Shown here: positions 1 to 7,649 of the stretch, piece after piece
How positions within the stretch are numbered: position 1 is the first letter of the stretch
Layout of the letters: each line of letters starts with the position of its first letter
Origin: an uncultured Lachnospiraceae bacterium
Lineage (GTDB): Bacteria; Bacillota; Clostridia; Lachnospirales; Lachnospiraceae
Assembly (NCBI GenBank): GCA_947176065.1
Contig: CAMWPB010000025.1
Span: 1-56,694 of the forward strand
DNA length: 56,694 nucleotides
Reading direction: 5' to 3'
Made by a program: the position numbers and the translations under genes
The notes under the pieces: generated by a model
Databases searched by the model: none
What the model was told of the DNA's origin: nothing
The model's input: the letters and a program-made list of their open reading frames with translations, nothing else

Positions 1-87
1 ATCGAGTATTGTGGCACTTATTTGATACCCAAAGTGTCAAAAACGAGATTATATCAAAATTATTTTATGTGCCATAATTATACTTTT

Positions 88-402
88 TTAATCCTTCAGC
101 CTTTCTCCAATATCAGATGCACTATATAATACTCTTATTACAATAACGCTCTCATTCTCAATCACATAGAAAACCGAATAATTATCTACCGCCAACTGCC
201 TTAACCCCATTGCCCGTTCTTGCTCCGATTCCATAAGTCTTACTTTTTCTGGAAACATTTTTAGCTCCTCGATAGCTTTCGCAATCCGGTTATATTGTCC
301 TATTGCATTTTCTGGTGCTTGGAGCTGTATCGCAATATAGTTATAGATTTCCTCCATATCCGCTAATGCCTTATCTGTGATCTGTACCTTATATTGCTTC
401 AT
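88..402 (-). CDS. RelE/ParE-family toxin
   Basis: This 104-residue protein has the size and layout of RelE/ParE toxins: an N-terminal helical pair (KALADMEEIYNYIA, then an NRIAKAIEELKMFPE helix) followed by short strands ending in IVIRVLYSASDI. Such toxins are ribosome-dependent mRNA interferases or gyrase poisons; the sequence does not say which. The gene lies 2 bp downstream of the antitoxin gene at 405-707, as expected for a co-transcribed pair. It sits outside the repeat-bounded element, in a region otherwise of unknown content because the window starts at 1. Family assignment is confident, target is not. Confidence 0.85.
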   Translation of the reverse strand: MKQYKVQITDKALADMEEIYNYIAIQLQAPENAIGQYNRIAKAIEELKMFPEKVRLMESEQERAMGLRQLAVDNYSVFYVIENESVIVIRVLYSASDIGERLKD

Positions 403-404
403 AC

Positions 405-707
405 TTAATGACTCTCCCTAAATTGCGTAAAGGCAGAAACAGCATCCTGCACCCTGCCAGCATGTATATCATCATATCCCTCTTGCAATTTCTTGTGAAT
501 TTCCTCTTTTGTCATTAAATCTGCGTTAAGAGTAAAGGGAGCTTTCGGCAATGTTACCGCAAAAGGAATCCCTCCTGTTAATGAAATTTGATTGAGATAT
601 ATGTCTATTGCTGTAGACATCGGGATGCCTAATCGTGTAAGCACATCTTCAGCTCGTTGTTTTACCATTGGATTTATTCTTAAGTTTAAGGTTGCTGTTT
701 TTTCCAT
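405..707 (-). CDS. RelB/DinJ-family antitoxin
   Basis: This 100-residue protein begins with a ribbon-helix-helix segment (TATLNLRINPMVKQRAEDVLTRLGIPMSTAI, about residues 4-35), typical of RelB/DinJ antitoxins. These bind their operator as dimers and use a flexible C-terminal half to neutralise the toxin. The partner toxin gene follows after 2 bp. The start ATG (705-707) is preceded by an AAAGGAG-like site, and a very good promoter with an embedded palindrome lies just upstream (731-759), consistent with autorepression by the complex. Confidence 0.85.
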   Translation of the reverse strand: MEKTATLNLRINPMVKQRAEDVLTRLGIPMSTAIDIYLNQISLTGGIPFAVTLPKAPFTLNADLMTKEEIHKKLQEGYDDIHAGRVQDAVSAFTQFRESH

Positions 708-730
708 ATAAAATCATCTCCTTTGTTTAA

Positions 731-759
731 ATTGTAACGCGTTTGTCGTTACTCGTCAA
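731..759 (-). promoter_or_regulatory. Promoter and operator of the relB/parE-like pair
   Basis: On the minus strand a -35 box TTGACG (754-759) is followed after 17 bp by a -10 box TACAAT (731-736). Between and overlapping them lies the inverted repeat GTAACG-7nt-CGTTAC (734-752). This is a near-consensus sigma-A promoter with a palindrome exactly where an RHH antitoxin would bind. The regulatory role is inferred from position. Confidence 0.75.
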
Positions 760-1115
760 TGTAAATGTTAAAACCAATCCACATTTGCTGGCAATATAAA
801 TTTTACCCAAATCATAATAATATAAATATGGCAGGATATCTCATAGACCACCTGCCATACCTAATAGCTTATACTAAATTAATATCACTCGAACTCGTCT
901 CACATGACGGTCTTTTCCTTATAAATTCAATCTTTTTCATCCTCATTTAATCTCTAAAATTTGTTGATACACGCTGATTCCATATCGTCTCAACTGCTTT
1001 TAGAACCAGCATAGAACCAAGCAAACACAATAGAACCAGAAAATTTTACAGACCGTTTTCATCAGATAATGCTTTATGTTAGACATGCTATCGTATTATT
1101 TTATTCTAAATCAAC
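760..1115. other. Intergenic stretch containing the left end repeat
   Basis: No convincing gene is seen here. A 61-codon plus-strand frame (765-950) lacks a ribosome-binding site and any recognisable composition. The notable content is three copies of TAGAACCA (1001, 1012 and 1031), the first two inside the 22-bp repeat that recurs at 18936. The stretch is AT-rich and fits the terminal region of an integrated element. Confidence 0.5.
998..1019 (+). repeat. Left copy of 22-bp direct repeat (candidate att site)
   Basis: The 22 bases at 998-1019 match 18936-18957 at 21 of 22 positions, in the same orientation. Each copy contains two TAGAACCA octamers spaced 11 bp apart; a third octamer follows on the left side at 1031. 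A tyrosine integrase lies between the copies. A matching pair around an integrase suggests attL/attR or integrase arm sites. The assignment is inferred; the empty site has not been seen. Confidence 0.55.
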
Positions 1116-1520
1116 TCACACCGATATTACATATTCTTCCCTGTAAAAAGGGATCTTTGAATCATGTGTTAGAAATCTTAATCCGTCTGCCTTAGCCTGA
1201 GCAAGCATAATTCGATCAAACGGATCATTATGCACTTGATCCTTACTGTAGTATACCAAAGTCTCCAGCGCCTTAACATGACGATCCGCGATTGGCAACA
1301 TCCGATATCCCATCTTCCTACATAAATCTGACAACTCAGAACCACTAATATGAATTTTATCCGGCTTTGCCATATATTTAATTGTTGTCTCCCAAACAGA
1401 CGCAGAACTATAATAAATATCATTCCCAGCATCCATAATCAGACTTCTCGCCTGACTTGGCAATCTAGGATTATCGTCCAAAGCCCACAAAATAATATGC
1501 GTATCTAACAGTAGCTTCAT
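1116..1520 (-). CDS. PIN-domain toxin, VapC-like ribonuclease
   Basis: This 134-residue PIN-domain protein has the expected acidic centre: an aspartate in LLLDTHI near the N-terminus, a glutamate in SVWETTIKY near residue 44, an aspartate in NDPFDRIMLAQA near residue 100, and a THDSKI motif near the end. PIN toxins cleave tRNA or rRNA using divalent metal. Its start overlaps the stop of the upstream antitoxin gene by 4 bp, so the two are translationally coupled. A 'LDTHxxLW' start is typical of the phd/YefM- or DUF2281-linked PIN subgroup. Confidence 0.88.
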   Translation of the reverse strand: MKLLLDTHIILWALDDNPRLPSQARSLIMDAGNDIYYSSASVWETTIKYMAKPDKIHISGSELSDLCRKMGYRMLPIADRHVKALETLVYYSKDQVHNDPFDRIMLAQAKADGLRFLTHDSKIPFYREEYVISV

Positions 1521-1750
1521 TCCATCCCTCCAAACATTAGGGCAATTTCAGAATTCATCTCATCAAAATCGTAATCATCATCATACAAATGCTGCCCTTT
1601 TGCAATCCCAATTCTTTTCGAAATTGTCGCTGAGTTCTTTTCCTCAGAATCCGATTGCATAAAGCGATCTATCATATCCAATATAAACTGCATATTTTCT
1701 TCTGACAATCCACTTACCTTCTGAACTACTTGATCTTTTAAAGTCAGCAT
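1517..1750 (-). CDS. Antitoxin partner of the PIN toxin
   Basis: This 77-residue acidic protein has an N-terminal amphipathic part (LKDQVVQKVSGLSEENMQFI) and an acidic C-terminal tail (DDDYDFDEMN). It overlaps the PIN toxin gene by 4 bp. No clear DNA-binding fold can be named by eye. Its role as antitoxin follows from size, charge and gene coupling. Similar small proteins with a 'LSEENxxxIL' start pair with PIN toxins in Clostridia. Confidence 0.7.
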   Translation of the reverse strand: MLTLKDQVVQKVSGLSEENMQFILDMIDRFMQSDSEEKNSATISKRIGIAKGQHLYDDDYDFDEMNSEIALMFGGME

Positions 1751-1866
1751 ATACTTTCCGCCTCTCTTTTTTAGTTCTTTCTCTCTGCGCTTTTCCTCTT
1801 TTTAGACTATAACTATTCCTCAAAGCGCCCGTGACTCTTAATCTGCGCCATCCTATTAATTACAAT

Positions 1867-2187
1867 TTACACCATTTGCAACCCCGTCAAATCCCTCACT
1901 ACTTCGATCTGCAAATCGGCAGCCTCCGCGATTTCTTCAATAGTCAACTTTCCTCTTGCAATCAAGCAGCGGGCATACGCCCTTTTCTCCTCCGTAACCC
2001 TTCTTTCCACTAAAGCTTTAAACACCTGACACATAATATCCTGACCTTCTTCTGTTTCCTTGAAATACTTTACCTGTTTTGCCAATATCGGGTAAAACAT
2101 ATCTACCGAACTCAAACATCTAAAATTATGCATTAGCTTTCCATGCGGATCATTAATAAACCAGAATACTTTACAAATTATTTCCAT
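1867..2187 (-). CDS. Fragment resembling the C-terminal part of a Rpn/PD-(D/E)XK-type protein
   Basis: The 106-residue frame contains a helical middle ending in EEGQDIMCQVFKALVERR and then a segment (YARCLIARGKLTIEEIAEAADL) that resembles tails of recombination-promoting nuclease-like (Rpn) proteins and helix-turn-helix repeats. The nuclease core itself is absent, so this is probably a decayed remnant. It starts inside the 3' end of the HEPN gene. It could instead be a small HTH protein; function is unknown. Confidence 0.4.
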   Translation of the reverse strand: MEIICKVFWFINDPHGKLMHNFRCLSSVDMFYPILAKQVKYFKETEEGQDIMCQVFKALVERRVTEEKRAYARCLIARGKLTIEEIAEAADLQIEVVRDLTGLQMV

Positions 2188-2608
2188 CCGCTAAACTTAT
2201 TTGTTCTTCGCAATACTTTTCAATCAAATGTATAAATTCGTCAGCTACTGCAACTTGTCGTTCAGCTTCTTCTCGGCTTGCAATATAAAAATCATCATAA
2301 TCACTTGCATGACGTATCTCCTCCGCCTCACCTATTTTCCTTCCAATTTCTCTCGAAAAAATCTCCGTTTTTACATAATTTTTATTAAAGTTTCCGATTG
2401 CATCCTTATGACGTTTAAAAGCATTTCCGTATAAACCATGAACTGCATTTACTGCGTGGAAAATAGCATAATACGAACGGTTATTTGCACTCTTGTATTC
2501 CTCTGCCTCTAATAATATTCTTGCCGACTTCAAATTATCCTTGGCAGTTTGGATGCGATATAGACATAAATCCTTTCGCGTCCCTATGTCACCTTTAGGC
2601 TGCTCCAT
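2171..2608 (-). CDS. HEPN-domain protein (UPF0332-like), HepT-type toxin candidate
   Basis: The preferred start is the ATG at 2606-2608, giving 145 residues; a longer frame to 2731 lies inside the upstream gene and has no site of its own. The core motif NNRSYYAIFHAVNAVHGLYG (about residues 44-63) carries the R-x-x-Y-x-A-x-x-H pattern of HEPN domains; the R and H are the usual RNase residues. The gene overlaps the nucleotidyltransferase gene by 14 bp. HEPN and MNT proteins form toxin-antitoxin pairs in which the MNT partner can AMPylate the HEPN toxin. That mechanism is known for other members and is inferred here. Confidence 0.8.
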   Translation of the reverse strand: MEQPKGDIGTRKDLCLYRIQTAKDNLKSARILLEAEEYKSANNRSYYAIFHAVNAVHGLYGNAFKRHKDAIGNFNKNYVKTEIFSREIGRKIGEAEEIRHASDYDDFYIASREEAERQVAVADEFIHLIEKYCEEQISLADGNNL

Positions 2609-2936
2609 ATAAAACCACCCCTTCTTTATTGATATTTGCATAGAACGGATAATTTGTAATCCATTTGTCAAAATGTGCTTGACTCTTAGCAATCGGCTTG
2701 ATATCAAGGTCATTATCCAAATTGAAATCATAGGTCATGTAAGCAAGTTTCTGACTATATGCCTTTAATTCCAGTTCCGATAAATCAAGTAATATCATTA
2801 TATCTATGTCTGAGTCAATCCTAAAGTCTCCTCTGGCATAGGAGCCATACAGAATTACTTTTCGTAAATGAGAACTATATATTTTCTTAATTTCATAAAT
2901 GTACTGTTCTATCAAACTTTGCGTTGTCTGCGGCAT
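2595..2936 (-). CDS. MNT-type nucleotidyltransferase, antitoxin of the HEPN protein
   Basis: This 113-residue protein has the minimal nucleotidyltransferase signature: a glycine-serine loop (ILYGSYARGDF, about residues 29-39) followed by the acidic pair SDIDIMIL (about residues 42-49). A third acidic position is plausible in NDLDIKPIA. In known HepT/MntA pairs this enzyme modifies the HEPN toxin. The gene is directly upstream of, and overlaps, the HEPN gene. The GSYARGDxxxxSDIDI motif shows that the active site is intact. Confidence 0.85.
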   Translation of the reverse strand: MPQTTQSLIEQYIYEIKKIYSSHLRKVILYGSYARGDFRIDSDIDIMILLDLSELELKAYSQKLAYMTYDFNLDNDLDIKPIAKSQAHFDKWITNYPFYANINKEGVVLYGAA

Positions 2937-3012
2937 ACGTCATTCCTCCTCTCCTTACATTTTCTCCAAAATAGAAGTATCAAATTTAATAGAGTATGTA
3001 TGATAATAGTAT

Positions 3013-3228
3013 TTATGATTCCATAATCTTAAATGGGCTGTTTCCATACTGCGCCAAATAAAATTTTGCTTTTTCCAAGGACAAACCAATCTTTTCCTGC
3101 ATTTGTTTCAAAATCATCTCATCATCAATTCCATATTCCTGTCCCAGTTCAACAACCATCTTTGCGGCTCCCATACACATCAATCTTTCAGATTCCGTTT
3201 CAATCACAGTTCCACCCATTATATTCAC
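3013..3228 (-). CDS. Small hypothetical protein (71 aa)
   Basis: A short helical protein containing ESERLMCMGAAKMVVELGQEYGIDDEMILKQM-like helices. It is not recognised as a named family. It may be a small standalone protein common on Clostridial elements or the tail of a larger lost gene. The start codon is uncertain: GTG at 3228 or the in-frame ATG nine bases in. There is no strong ribosome-binding site. Confidence 0.4.
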   Translation of the reverse strand: MNIMGGTVIETESERLMCMGAAKMVVELGQEYGIDDEMILKQMQEKIGLSLEKAKFYLAQYGNSPFKIMES

Positions 3229-3582
3229 CAGTCTTTCTTCATTCTTATTTCCATTTGTGATGTGTGTAATGATAGTGTTTACAAATCCTTTCAGATCTAT
3301 AGCTCGTCATCCGACAATTCCCTGCTTGATGCAGGCGTATCATTTCTTCCCTAAAATATGTAAGTTCCTCAATTACATTTTCGATATTACTTTCAGATGC
3401 AATTTCCCTTTCTTTATTTACATTATACCCATTGGACAGCCGAAACGCAATCAAGTTCTCGGCATTCCTTTTCCAGAACGATAAGAATATCCAGTCATTT
3501 TTCTTCTACACTATATAATTCTGGATCACAGAAATCCACTGAATCCATAAAAATGGTATTTTCTCCTTTCCGATCAAAAATT
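3229..3582. other. Region of weak or decayed coding, with a 17-codon peptide frame
   Basis: A minus-strand frame at 3245-3454 (69 aa) has no ribosome-binding site and no family resemblance, and looks like a remnant. A 17-codon minus-strand frame at 3495-3548 follows the MobC-like gene and is preceded by AAAGGAG. Its start MDSVDF-DPEL closely resembles the peptide frame at 8917-8964. No other structure was seen. Confidence 0.35.
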
Positions 3583-4020
3583 TTACTTATCCCGCTTTCC
3601 ATCCATTTCCAACACATGACGGTACTGCTCTAATTCCAGTTCCGCTTTCCAGTTCCTTCGCTCTGCAGGACACCCTTTCTCAAACACATAAGCTGCCCCG
3701 TCAACAATATCAACAACTGTCAGCACAAGTGCAAGATAATCATTCTTTAATTCCCGATACCCTTCGTCTGACAGAGAAAACTCGCCAGACTGAATCTGCC
3801 CGGCGAGTTCCTTCATAACCATTTGCATTTCCTGTAAAGCGTCCACGATCCGCTGTATATTCTCCTTCTTCCCGACTACCGTAATATGGGAATAAACGCA
3901 GCTTCTCGTAATAAAATCTTTCTTGTATATGCCGCTTAATGCGGCTCTCTGTTCTATAATTGCTCTCGCCCACGCGCTGGGGCGAAAAGCAATCGTTGGT
4001 TCTTTATGTTTTCCCGGCAT
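3583..4020 (-). CDS. Putative MobC-like relaxosome accessory protein
   Basis: The start at the ATG of 4018-4020 has a strong GGAGGAG site, giving 145 residues; a longer frame to 4056 is inside the integrase gene. The N-terminal part (IAFRPSAWARAIIEQRAALSG, then KKDFITRSCVYSHI) resembles MobC/RHH-type mobilization proteins that bind oriT and assist the relaxase. A helical middle (about residues 45-75) follows. The gene overlaps the end of the integrase gene by 17 bp, so the two are coupled. It lies far from the relaxase at 18390, and its role is inferred from resemblance. Confidence 0.5.
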   Translation of the reverse strand: MPGKHKEPTIAFRPSAWARAIIEQRAALSGIYKKDFITRSCVYSHITVVGKKENIQRIVDALQEMQMVMKELAGQIQSGEFSLSDEGYRELKNDYLALVLTVVDIVDGAAYVFEKGCPAERRNWKAELELEQYRHVLEMDGKRDK

Positions 4021-5101
4021 TACTTTCTCCTCCTTCCTCATCTGATCCATCCACAAGACAATTTAACTGATCTGCAAGATTCCGTGACTGATCCGGGTAC
4101 AAATGGGAATATGTATCCAGTGTTGTCTGAATCTTCTCATGTCCAAGCCTCTCTGACACAAGTTTCGGCTGTACTCCCAGCTTTGAAATCAGCAGGGAGG
4201 CATGGCTGTGCCTGAGATCATGCAACCTTATCCTTTTTACCCCAGACAGTTCTGTCCCTCTTCGCATTTCTTTCTCTAAATACGACTTCGTTATCATAAA
4301 CAGCCTGTCGTCTGCCATCATGCCATAAAGCCTGCTTACATATTCCTCCAATTCCGCCACCAAAAAATCCGGCAGTGAAATGATTCTTTTTCCCTTCGCA
4401 GTCTTGGGTTCTGTGATCACATCCCTGCCATTAATCCGCTGGTAAGACTTTGTAATGGATAATGTCTTTTTCTCTGCGTCAAAATCTGCCAGAGAAAGAG
4501 CCAGCAGCTCCCCCAGACGGACACCCGTCCAATATAGGGTCAGAAAAGCGTAATAGGAAACAGGTTTATCTTTAAGGGCTTCAATGAAAGTTTCAAATTC
4601 CTCCTGTGTCCAGAATTGCATTTCTTCCGCTTTACCTTTACCCATAGAGCCAGCCTTTTGGCAGGGATTACTGGACAGGTCATAATATCTTACAGCGTAA
4701 TTAAACAATGCGCTAAGCTGATTATTGATTGTCTTTAAATATGTAGGCGAATAGCCCTCTTTCATAAGGCTGTTCTGCCATCGACGTATATCGGCGGCTG
4801 TAATTTCTGATATTTTTTTATCGCCGAAGTATGGCAATATCTTAAGCTCCATGATATAATCTTTGGTACGGACTGTGTTTTCCCGTAAACGCTCTTTCAT
4901 ATCCTCCCTGTACAACTTCCAGAAGGACGAAAAAGTCATATTCAGATTATGGGACTGCTGATCAATATATTTATTTGCCCACTCAACAGCCTCCTTCTTG
5001 GTTTTGAAATTGCGTTTGTGTTTTTTAGTGTTTTTGCCCCTGTAATCTTTGTAATAGAATTGGACATCCCAGAGGCCCTTTTCATTTTTTGAAACAGTCA
5101 A
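4004..5101 (-). CDS. int: Tyrosine recombinase / integrase
   Basis: This phage/ICE-type integrase has all catalytic residues. Counting from a TTG start at 5101 (365 aa), they are R195 (TGVRLGELLAL), H294 and R297 (LHDLRHSHAS), H321 (RLGHEKIQTTLD) and Y331 (DTYSHL). An N-terminal arm-binding domain (WDVQFYYKDYRG, then KKHKRNFKTKKEA) and a SAM-like core-binding domain (about 55-150) precede it. The TTG start is preferred because it follows a GGAAGGAAG site; the alternative GTG at 5161 lies inside a hairpin (5125-5158). The gene follows the small HTH gene and presumably excises and integrates the 998-18957 element. Confidence 0.93.
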   Translation of the reverse strand: MTVSKNEKGLWDVQFYYKDYRGKNTKKHKRNFKTKKEAVEWANKYIDQQSHNLNMTFSSFWKLYREDMKERLRENTVRTKDYIMELKILPYFGDKKISEITAADIRRWQNSLMKEGYSPTYLKTINNQLSALFNYAVRYYDLSSNPCQKAGSMGKGKAEEMQFWTQEEFETFIEALKDKPVSYYAFLTLYWTGVRLGELLALSLADFDAEKKTLSITKSYQRINGRDVITEPKTAKGKRIISLPDFLVAELEEYVSRLYGMMADDRLFMITKSYLEKEMRRGTELSGVKRIRLHDLRHSHASLLISKLGVQPKLVSERLGHEKIQTTLDTYSHLYPDQSRNLADQLNCLVDGSDEEGGESNAGKT

Positions 5102-5124
5102 CTTATCACTTCCTTCCTGAAACA

Positions 5125-5158
5125 GAATCCCCAGAAGACATGTATCCTCCGGGGATTC
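5125..5158 (-). promoter_or_regulatory. Hairpin between xis-like gene and integrase
   Basis: Eight-base arms GAATCCCC (5125-5132) and GGGGATTC (5151-5158) form a hairpin with further pairing inside. It lies right after the stop of the HTH gene and before the likely integrase start at 5101. No U-run follows, so it may attenuate or protect the transcript rather than terminate it. This would be a simple way to keep integrase below its excision partner. Confidence 0.5.
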
Positions 5159-5163
5159 CACAA

Positions 5164-5349
5164 TTATACCGTCATACCATAAAGCCGTTCTGCCAGAAAC
5201 TTTTTTGGCACCTTGCCAGCCGTAATGATATACCCCTTTGCCGCCAATTCCTCGTTGAGTTCCCTGACCAATTTATAAGCCTTTGCCCGGGATACTCCCA
5301 AGATTTCCATAACTTCCTGCGCTGTGTAATATAAGCATGCCTGTGCCAT
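5164..5349 (-). CDS. Small HTH DNA-binding protein, excisionase candidate
   Basis: This 61-residue protein is almost entirely one helix-turn-helix: YYTAQEVMEILGVSRAKAYKLVRELNEEL, followed by a basic tail. Start ATG (5347-5349) has a clear GGAGGA site. Its position immediately upstream of the integrase and its size fit a directionality factor (Xis) that biases the integrase toward excision. It could also be a simple repressor of the integrase operon. Confidence 0.7.
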   Translation of the reverse strand: MAQACLYYTAQEVMEILGVSRAKAYKLVRELNEELAAKGYIITAGKVPKKFLAERLYGMTV

Positions 5350-5364
5350 AATGACGTCCTCCTT

Positions 5365-7413
5365 TTATTCTCTGTAAAGCGATTTGCTGTTCATAAAAGC
5401 TTTACGCGTACAATATGCTTCTTTCATTGTTACCCCTCGGATATGCCAATTTTCAACATTTTCATATGTATTTTCTGAATCAAGATCATCCATTCGTCTT
5501 TTTAATGTACTAATGCAAGGATGTCCCGTATTGATCTGAATAACCGGCTCATATTCCAAGTCGCAGATGGTTTTCCTGCACAATCTACCATCAGATTCTG
5601 GGTAACCATATGAATCTATTGGATATTGAAAATCATTAACTTCACTTAATCTGTATGTCGGATAGTTCACCGCCGGTCTTCCCCATTTGCTATCCGCCCG
5701 ATATTGTTTGTAAATGATCTGCAATTCCCTCAACTTTTTCAATGGATTAGAAAGCAGCCTATCAAAAACCTCAGATGATAATTCCAGCTCATCAGCAAGG
5801 CTCTGAACTGTTTCCCGAAACAGATTATCAAACCTGTCTGCACGAATAATCAGACATGGCTTTTCGTCATATTGTTCATTTTCATTCTGATTATTTTTCA
5901 AAATAGACTTATGATAGTCTTCAATCCAGACAAAGTCCTCGTCTTGCCCAATCCAAAAATATTCCTGCCGATATTTCCATTCACATTGATACCATGACAC
6001 CCCCTGATACTCGGCAATTCTAATACTACATTCAGAGAAAATCCTTTCCATGACTTTAAGAATCAGCATATTCTCACCCCCTAAAAGACAAAATGTGCTT
6101 TCAGTCACTGCCGTAATACTTCGTCCAGAATTTTTATGAAACCGTTCCACAAATTCCTGCGGCATTCCCTCTTCTTGGAAAAACATTTCAGATAATATAG
6201 CAGCCATCTCCAGCATGTGGCGATTCTCGTTCAGCCTTGTCGAATTACTGATCCCATCATACATTTTTTCACCATTCCTCATTTTCCCCAGCTTCTCACG
6301 CAAAAATTTAGGAAAACTGCTTTCTTCCATCCTCTGGAGCAGCCATTGGATATATCCAACGCATACTGTGGTCAACCACATCGGATTCTGGGTCAGAATA
6401 CGCAATGCTTTAGAATTTTCCTCGTCGTCCACAAAACTGTCAACCTTCAAATACATCAGCCGCGCATTCTGAGACTCACAGGTGTCCAGATATTCCCCGG
6501 TAATCAGCGCACACGCATCAATCCATTTGGATTCGGAATCCCCATCGAAAGTATCAGTCAATCGCCCCCTAAAAGTGCTACGAATCAGATCATCGACCGT
6601 ATTCCGCATACTATTCTTCCGATCTCTAACCCGTTCCACCTTGACATCATCCAAAATACAGACGCTCCCGGAAGATTGTGCCAAATGCTTCAGCGCGTCA
6701 CGCCGTTTTCCTGTCGCCGCAATCAGTTCTTTATTGAGCATATTATCCCCGAAGGTATATGCTCCGACTGCTTTTGCCAGCTCTGTCTTTCCTGACCCAC
6801 TTTTTCCATCAAGCCAGAGTGTAAGTTTCATAAATTCCGGCTCTCCAATCCTTCTAAAAAAGCCATTTGACACCGCCATAATATTATGCAAAAACAAAGG
6901 ATAAAATATATTTGACTTGCGATTATATTCGCGAAACAGTTTCTCTGCTACCTCCACAAGTCCTTGAGACGTTACGATTTCTGGGATAAACAGATTTCCA
7001 ACCCCAGAATATATTTCTGGATGGAATCCGTCTGCCGCAATACTGGTGTTTGTGAAAACGTACATTTGTCTTCCTTCAACCTCCTGTAACCCATTGCGTT
7101 CTGTTCGATATTCCGTATCATCTGCTGTAAAATTATTTGCACGTACCGTATTATAAATTGCTCGGTAAAATGCATCTTCTGTCACAAATAGCGGAAGTTC
7201 TTGTAAGAAACAGTGTCGCTTTAACTGCTGTAGAGAAACCGTTTTTTCAAAAGTTATTCTGTCCTTTGTGGTCACGATGAATTTGTACCTGCACATTCCC
7301 TCCTTCCCAAAAATAATTTTTTTTGCGCTCAGTATAAAATTCGTCACCTCGATGCCATTTTTCACATAACATCCTTCGCCTCGTTCATAACCGTGTACTT
7401 GCATTTTTGCCAT
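5365..7413 (-). CDS. P-loop ATPase, DUF927/SF3-helicase-like replication protein
   Basis: The ATG at 7411-7413 (682 aa) is chosen because a strong GGAGGA site precedes it; a longer frame to 7506 lacks one. The central region has a Walker A motif GKSGSGKTELA (about residues 203-213) and a Walker B SVCILDDV (about 255-262). A conserved arginine-rich stretch (NTVDDLIRSTFRGRL) follows. The layout resembles DUF927 and superfamily-3 helicase-like proteins of phages and integrated elements that act in element replication. The N-terminal 200 residues and the C-terminal 250 residues are not recognised. Confidence 0.6.
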   Translation of the reverse strand: MAKMQVHGYERGEGCYVKNGIEVTNFILSAKKIIFGKEGMCRYKFIVTTKDRITFEKTVSLQQLKRHCFLQELPLFVTEDAFYRAIYNTVRANNFTADDTEYRTERNGLQEVEGRQMYVFTNTSIAADGFHPEIYSGVGNLFIPEIVTSQGLVEVAEKLFREYNRKSNIFYPLFLHNIMAVSNGFFRRIGEPEFMKLTLWLDGKSGSGKTELAKAVGAYTFGDNMLNKELIAATGKRRDALKHLAQSSGSVCILDDVKVERVRDRKNSMRNTVDDLIRSTFRGRLTDTFDGDSESKWIDACALITGEYLDTCESQNARLMYLKVDSFVDDEENSKALRILTQNPMWLTTVCVGYIQWLLQRMEESSFPKFLREKLGKMRNGEKMYDGISNSTRLNENRHMLEMAAILSEMFFQEEGMPQEFVERFHKNSGRSITAVTESTFCLLGGENMLILKVMERIFSECSIRIAEYQGVSWYQCEWKYRQEYFWIGQDEDFVWIEDYHKSILKNNQNENEQYDEKPCLIIRADRFDNLFRETVQSLADELELSSEVFDRLLSNPLKKLRELQIIYKQYRADSKWGRPAVNYPTYRLSEVNDFQYPIDSYGYPESDGRLCRKTICDLEYEPVIQINTGHPCISTLKRRMDDLDSENTYENVENWHIRGVTMKEAYCTRKAFMNSKSLYRE

Positions 7414-7609
7414 GTTTACTTCCTCCTTTTTCTCTATTGTACCCCCTCGTCTCCATGCTTCAAAATCAGTTATTTTCCATATGATTTCTAAATGTTGTAT
7501 TAGCACTTTTTATAAATACAATATTTTGTATCTTGCTTGTTCTCCACCCTTGTTTATGAGGAAAATAAATACTTTTATATGGCAATAAATATTTTTTAAA
7601 ATAAAAGAA

Positions 7610-7634
7610 CCAGAGATTTTCATTTAGTCTCTGG
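7610..7634 (-). terminator. Rho-independent terminator of the 405-aa gene
   Basis: On the minus strand a CCAGAGA/TCTCTGG stem (7628-7634 with 7610-7616) is followed by a T-rich run (TTCTTTTATTTT). It lies 16 bp downstream of the stop at 7650 and separates that gene from the ATPase gene. Confidence 0.75.
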
Positions 7635-7649
7635 CTCTGATCATCCATT

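Noticed and set aside
886..905. Match TCGAACTC to the 3' end of guaA, as a possible attachment core
   Set aside because: Only eight bases match, in AT-rich DNA; the 22-bp repeat at 998/18936 is far stronger.
765..950. A 61-codon plus-strand frame in the left intergenic region
   Set aside because: No ribosome-binding site, unusual composition, and it lies in a region otherwise made of repeats and promoter signals.
3245..3454. 69-codon minus-strand frame
   Set aside because: No site and no recognisable fold; kept only as part of a decayed intergenic stretch.
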